Source of the DNA: Alisma plantago-aquatica
Lineage: Eukaryota; Streptophyta; Magnoliopsida; Alismatales; Alismataceae
Assembly: GCA_963693085.1 (NCBI GenBank)
Contig: OY856410.1
Span: 1,333,268,304-1,333,332,303 of the forward strand
Direction: 5' to 3'
Length of the DNA stretch: 64,000 bases
Below the pieces are notes generated by a model that was given only the letters and a program-made list of their open reading frames with translations, did no database searches and was not told the DNA's origin. Positions within the stretch are counted from its first letter, which is position 1. Each line of letters opens with the position of its first letter. A program made the position numbers and the translations under genes. Below are positions 59,436 through 64,000 of this stretch, one piece after another.

Positions 59436-61962
59436 TGAATGCATATTCATCACCTTTTCATCGTGCTTTCTAGAATGATTTTGCTCATTCTAGTTGTCGT
59501 TTGCATCATTTTTTCTTAGTTTCATATTTCCCCCCCTTAAACATTAGGATTTTTATTGAATTTCTTGCTATTATGTGGAAGAGAGCACCTATCCACCAAA
59601 GTGCAAGATGGATTTCCTTTTCCGACTCATGCTCAAGATTGGGAACAATCTTAAAGCTAATTGGACCTAAACAAAATAAGTTAGGGATGTTGATAATGTG
59701 ATTAAAAATCATGATCGACTGACCAACCTACCCATCCAAGGCATCTCTAAGCATATCATCAGGTTGGCCAATCCCATTCACTAACTAAACAATTAGAAGG
59801 TCTTCCAAAAGCAAAATCTATTTACAAAAATGAAAGATTTTTTTTAATAAAAACGAATCTCAATTGACAATGCTAGAGCCTATCTTGTCCCCACTGATCC
59901 TAACCAATTTCACTCTCTAGAAAAGATGGAAATTTGTATGGGATTGAAAGGAATCAAACTGTAGTGTGTCTCTTTCATCAATATAAGCTTCTTGTGGAAT
60001 TGTGTTACTTTGCAATTTGCATGATATGATTGGATTTATTGTTAAAGTTTGTCCCTTTGCTATGAATTCCCGGTATGAAATGCACGAGTTCCACATTTTC
60101 TACACTTCTTTCACCACCTTCTAATCCATCATTGCCAAAATAAGTCAAAAGGCCAAAAAGAATATGCCAAACTCCAAGTTTGGGGTGGCAGCTCCCTCAC
60201 ACCCCTCTACTTCTTCCATACCCCTCGTATGTAATAGGTACATACCATAAAGAAAAGATGTCTATGTGCACACAAAAAATAAAAAATGAAATCAATATAA
60301 TTTCAACAAAAATAAAGAAATATCAATTTGAACTGAGGAGAGATTTGGATTTTCCCTTCCATACCTTTATTCACTCCAACTTCTTCCCATGGGACAACAA
60401 TCATCCCAAATACAACTCCCTTCATAGCTTAAACTCTATATTTCTAGAAATTTCATAGGAATATGAGGATTTTTATATGACACAAATGATATCATGATTG
60501 TGATGCACATGCTTTAATATGGAAACTTGTTTGTAAATGTGAAGTCAAAACATAGAATTCTAAGCTTCACTTTGTGATTGTAGGAGATTGTGTTACTTTT
60601 TCATTTGATTGTAAGGAACCGAGTGGTGTTTTGAAAGAGAGAATGACTGGACACTCATATTGTTTAGTAGATTGTTTGATTCTATGTTGTTTGAGGACGA
60701 GCAACAGTCAAGTTTGGGATAGTTTGATGAATGCATATTCATCACCTTTTCATTGCAATTTATATATTAGTTTTGTTCCTTCTAGTTGTCCTTCACATCA
60801 TTTTTTTCTTAGTTTTATAATTTTTGCTCTTATTCTTAAATATTAGAATTTTATTGAATTGCTTACTCTTATGAAAAAGAAAGAACATATCAATTCAAGA
60901 GCAAGATGGATTTCCTTCCCCAGGCTCACGTTCAAGATTGGGAACAATATCAAAACAATTTAGAGCTGAATAACAGAAGTTTGGCATGTTGATCAAGCGA
61001 TCATAACCCGTGAAAGGCCAACCAACCTGCCATCAAAGGTATCTTCAAGAAAAGCATCAGGTCGGCCCATCTCATTCACCGATCGGTTGATAAGAAGGTC
61101 ATCCAGAATGATAGTAACTCTAATGAATTTTAGAGATCAAATGGTTGGCAGTTCCACGTTCTTGATGGTAGAATCCACCTGTAGTAGAATGCCTCAAATA
61201 TGGGGCTGATCAGATGATACACCTTGCTGGTCATCCAACCAACTAATATGCCTCCAAAGTCAGAATCCTACAACAACCTTAAGTATCTACCTGATTGGTC
61301 AATCCCATCCTTAGATTGACCGACCCACTTACCCTCTAGAAGACTTATCAGAATGAAGATCAGTTGATCATTCCTATTGGTCGATTAGTCAGAAGTTCAT
61401 CATTCATGCTACCAAGTGGGTGATCGATCTATCAGACTTCCTGGTCTCCCTATCAACATGGTAGATAGAGAAAAATTTACACAATCACCAACAAGAGGCT
61501 ATATTGTAACAAAAAGGGAGGCCCAACCTAGTTAACATGGATTCCATCCACTATGATCCTAGAGCATGTCGTATAGCACAGAATAAGAGAAAAAGCCAAG
61601 AAATAAGACCATCCTAGAGGAGTTCTTCATGCTTGTTGTTGTGGAATAGTTACAGAAGACAAAGACCTCTAGATTCTGATCTCTTATCCATTAGTGACAT
61701 GATATCTCCTCCCTTTCCTTGTAACTATGTTCTTTCCACGACTATGAATGACTAGACCTTATTGTTGGGGCATGGAGAGGCCAAACTCTATCTTAGTTAT
61801 TATCAAGCTCACATTTTTCTCATTATATTAAACTTTTCTTCATTTTTATCCTTAAATATTCTTCATTTGATTTATGCTTGATTCTTGAACTAAGATTTTA
61901 ATTACCATGTTTAACATAATTCTTAGCGTAGAGACGATGGAACTTAGTATATATCTTAAATG
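59436..61962 (+). mobile_element. internally deleted gypsy element (Tat/Ogre-like ends)
   Basis: TGATGAATGCATATTCATCA starts at 59436 and again at 60725. The following about 380 bp align (shared GCAAGATGGATTTCCTT and CAAGATTGGGAACAAT blocks), then diverge. Before the second start the phrase GAGGACGAGCAACAGTCAAG with TTTGGGATAGT is the usual pre-LTR sequence of Tat/Ogre-type gypsy elements. About 0.9 kb of internal DNA remains (59816-60724), with no pol. The first LTR is shortened, and the second is probably cut at 61962 by copia D. Confidence 0.65.
61000..61460. repeat. cluster of GGTCGGTC/GACCGACC-like motifs in the gypsy LTR
   Basis: Variants such as GGCCAACCAACC, CAGGTCGGCCCATC, CACCGATCGGTTGAT, ATTGGTCAATCCC, GATTGACCGACCCAC and GGTCGATTAGTC recur at roughly 40-60-bp steps. 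A shorter set sits in the first LTR copy (59720-59790). Inverted pairing is looser than in copia B and C. Confidence 0.5.
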
Positions 61963-63248
61963 TGTTGGCTTTTTGGATATGCCACACTCGTATTTGGATG
62001 ATGCATGCATTTCTCATTTGAGTTACTAAAATGTGCATTTAGTGTTTCACGTGATAAAGGAACTAAGACAAGATCTAACAATAATGAATATGCAATATTA
62101 TATATTTGTATGCTTGTAGAACAAGTTGCACCATGTATATCCTTTGCATAAATGCATTTTGTGCAACTTTCTAGGAATGATGTAAGAACAAGTGATGATC
62201 AACTCTATCCCATCTTAGATCCTTTTTTCACAGTTATACCAATTATTTAAGATAGTTAGGTGTCATTAGAAAAATCATTTTATATGTTTTGAAAAAAAAT
62301 AATAGTATTTTACATGGAATATTTTGGTTGAACACTTTTTTTACCGAGATCAGTCAACATCAAAATCTGCCTTTATTTTTCTAGCCGCCGTAAACTTGTC
62401 TTTCAGTTTCTTACATCTAGTTTATCATTTATCTTGGTTAAAATACTTCCAACATCTATGTTGACCATTCCTAAGTGTTTTCTATATATCCGTGTGCCTA
62501 TTAACACTTAGAATATGCACTTGAGAAAATCTATTACATACTATCTTTCTCCAAGATTAGAATTCTATAATTCTATATGCAGATCTAAGAGATACATCAA
62601 TAGTAATATCATACTCCACCAAATATATCCTTGCCTATCATTGATGGAAGTTGATCATCACTAGTTCATAGAGAGCTTCATATTCTAAATCTTTTGAAGA
62701 ATTGATATTTGTATCTCTCCAATATTATTCTACAACATTGTTCGGTTCTCTTCTTTGGTCATCAAAGAAGAGGTTTGATGCTCTTTAAATCGATTAAAGA
62801 AGAGGTGATGGTTTGGTGATCTTCCTTGGACATTTAAGAAGAGGTTAGGTGCTCTTCAAAATTGTTAAAGAAGAGATGAAGGTCCAGGGATCTTCCTTGG
62901 CCATTAAAGAAGTTTGATGATCTTCCTTGGACGTTAAAGAAGAGGTTCAATGTCTTCCTAGACCATGATAGAAGAGGGTAAAAATTATACTTTGTATTAT
63001 TAGTTATAAGGTTAATAAAAATTGATTATCACAAATCCTAGTTGGAAACAACCAGGCAGTGAACTGACCTCTTTTGATGGAACCACTCTACATTAGGTGT
63101 CTCTTGTGGTTTTCTGTCATTATGCAACTAATTGCTTTATATTTACGTTGTATTATCATTTCAACAAGTTCCAATCTAACCTCCTTTGTGTTTAAAATTT
63201 GTACAAGAATTATATTATCTCTATTCACCCACCTTCTAGAGCACATCA
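61963..63248 (+). repeat. 5' LTR of copia element D
   Basis: Start TGTTGGCTTTTTGGATATGCC and end GAGCACATCA, followed by a primer-binding site and a copia gag. Length about 1.29 kb. It contains imperfect tandem repeats at 62745-62960. The element runs off the right edge, so the second LTR and the target duplication cannot be checked. Confidence 0.6.
62745..62960. repeat. imperfect tandem repeats (GATCTTCCTTGG...TTAAAGAAGAGGT) in copia D LTR
   Basis: Six or so units of 30-45 bp alternate TCTTCCTTGG(A/C)CATT and TTAAAGAAGAGGT. CTTC and GAAG blocks make partial inverted pairs. Each unit differs by several bases. No coding potential. Confidence 0.75.
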
Positions 63249-63250
63249 GT

Positions 63251-63262
63251 TGGTATTAGAGA
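63251..63262 (+). promoter_or_regulatory. primer-binding site of copia D
   Basis: TGGTATTAGAGA differs from the tRNA-Met complement at one base. It lies two nucleotides after the LTR end. Confidence 0.65.
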
Positions 63263-63293
63263 AGGGTTCAAGAAACTTAGACATGTCTTAAAG

Positions 63294-64000
63294 ATGGGGG
63301 AAAGTCTATTGGGCCAACTCAACCATGGAGAACCACACATCAACTGGCCGACTATCTTTGATGGTTCCAACTACATTCCTTTGAAGCAACATATTCAATT
63401 CTTGATCCAAAGTATTAGACCTAATCTTTGGAAGATGGCCATCCATTCATACGTGTCTCCAACAACATATTTGGATGAATGAGATGCAACAATGGTTTCT
63501 ATTTTTAATGCTAGAGCCGTATACTTGCTTTATAACTTTCATCTATTGACGAATTTAATTATATTTTCGCTTGTGAAACTGCTTATAGCATTTGGATAAA
63601 ATTACCAATTATTTATGAAGGAATCAAGCAAGTTAATGATTCTAAAATTGATATGCTTACTCACAATCTAGAATGGTTTCACATGAAAAAAACATAAAAT
63701 GATTTCTGAAATAAATTTCTAGATTTGTCTCTACTATAAATATCATAAAATATTTTGAAAAGAACATTTAAATATATGATATAGAAGAGAGGATGAAATT
63801 TGTCATCTTATTTTCCTAATCACCAAAAAATGATGAACAAAAAGAAGAAAGTGCACAAAGTGATCATATTGATGTATTTTTTTCAACCTTTTGTAAAAAT
63901 GAACTTGTTGAATTTAAGTAAGAAAAGGTTGAAGAATATAAGAAAAAGAATTTGGTTATCACTATCAATTCTTTTAATATAGAAGTTGATGAGCAAAAGG
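63294..64000 (+). pseudogene. copia D gag, broken, continues beyond the window
   Basis: From ATG 63294 the frame reads WPTIFDGSNYIPLKQHIQFL and IQSIRPNLWKM, the N-terminal gag pattern (FDGxNYxxWKxxM, xxLWxxI) of SIRE-like copia elements, as in copia C. It stops at 63480-63482. After frameshifts one can still read ETAYSIWIKLPIIYEG and DSKIDMLTHNLEWF (63565-63685). A lysine-rich stretch lies near the edge. No functional product. Confidence 0.82.

Overview
The window is repeat-dominated DNA from a flowering plant nuclear genome. It holds one host gene that looks intact (a TMK-type leucine-rich-repeat receptor kinase), nested transposable elements, spliceosomal introns, and no bacterial-style gene packing. 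The first kilobase of the kinase gene is strongly GC-rich with a falling 5'-to-3' gradient, and the surroundings are AT-rich. That pattern suits a monocot, but I cannot fix the species. No tRNA, rRNA or CRISPR array was seen.

Left part (1-40537) is a Russian-doll nest. An old Ty1/copia element (A) survives as three pol fragments (6060-7678, 30118-30864, 38152-38434) and a 3' LTR (38435-40537). Its 5' end is cut by a Ty3/gypsy element whose 5.6-kb LTR fills 498-6059 in minus orientation. A second copia element of a related LTR family (B, 7679-30117) sits inside A's reverse transcriptase. A 13.4-kb CACTA (En/Spm) DNA transposon (9485-22913) sits inside B's 5' LTR. B's other LTR keeps the matching empty site, so the CACTA boundaries and its 3-bp target duplication (ACT) can be read directly. 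The CACTA carries a degraded TNPD-type transposase, a multi-exon TNPA-like gene, subterminal repeats, a long inverted duplication able to fold into a hairpin, an old LINE remnant, and a younger LINE 3' end in an intron with a 17-bp target duplication. A third copia element (C, SIRE-like, 30865-38151, minus strand, target duplication ATTCC) sits inside A's RNase H region.

Centre (40538-48109): a piece of gypsy LTR and AT-rich flank lead to the TMK-like gene, 42027-46960, with two coding exons and a 2.06-kb intron, followed by unassigned 3' flank.

Right part (48110-64000): a gypsy integrase remnant is split by an 8.2-kb hAT element (49053-57300). The hAT transposase gene is itself interrupted by a 3.6-kb gypsy solo LTR (50552-54139). 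Beyond lie unassigned AT-rich DNA, an internally deleted gypsy element (about 59436-61962), and the 5' LTR and gag of a fourth copia element running off the right edge.

The most notable shared signal is that several unrelated LTR families each carry their own array of short inverted-repeat motifs upstream of their TATA boxes (for example AAACGGTCT-TG-AGACCGTTT, GAACCGATCGGTTC, TCTCGGTCGA-N8-TCGACCGAGA). Copy number differs even between the two LTRs of one element.
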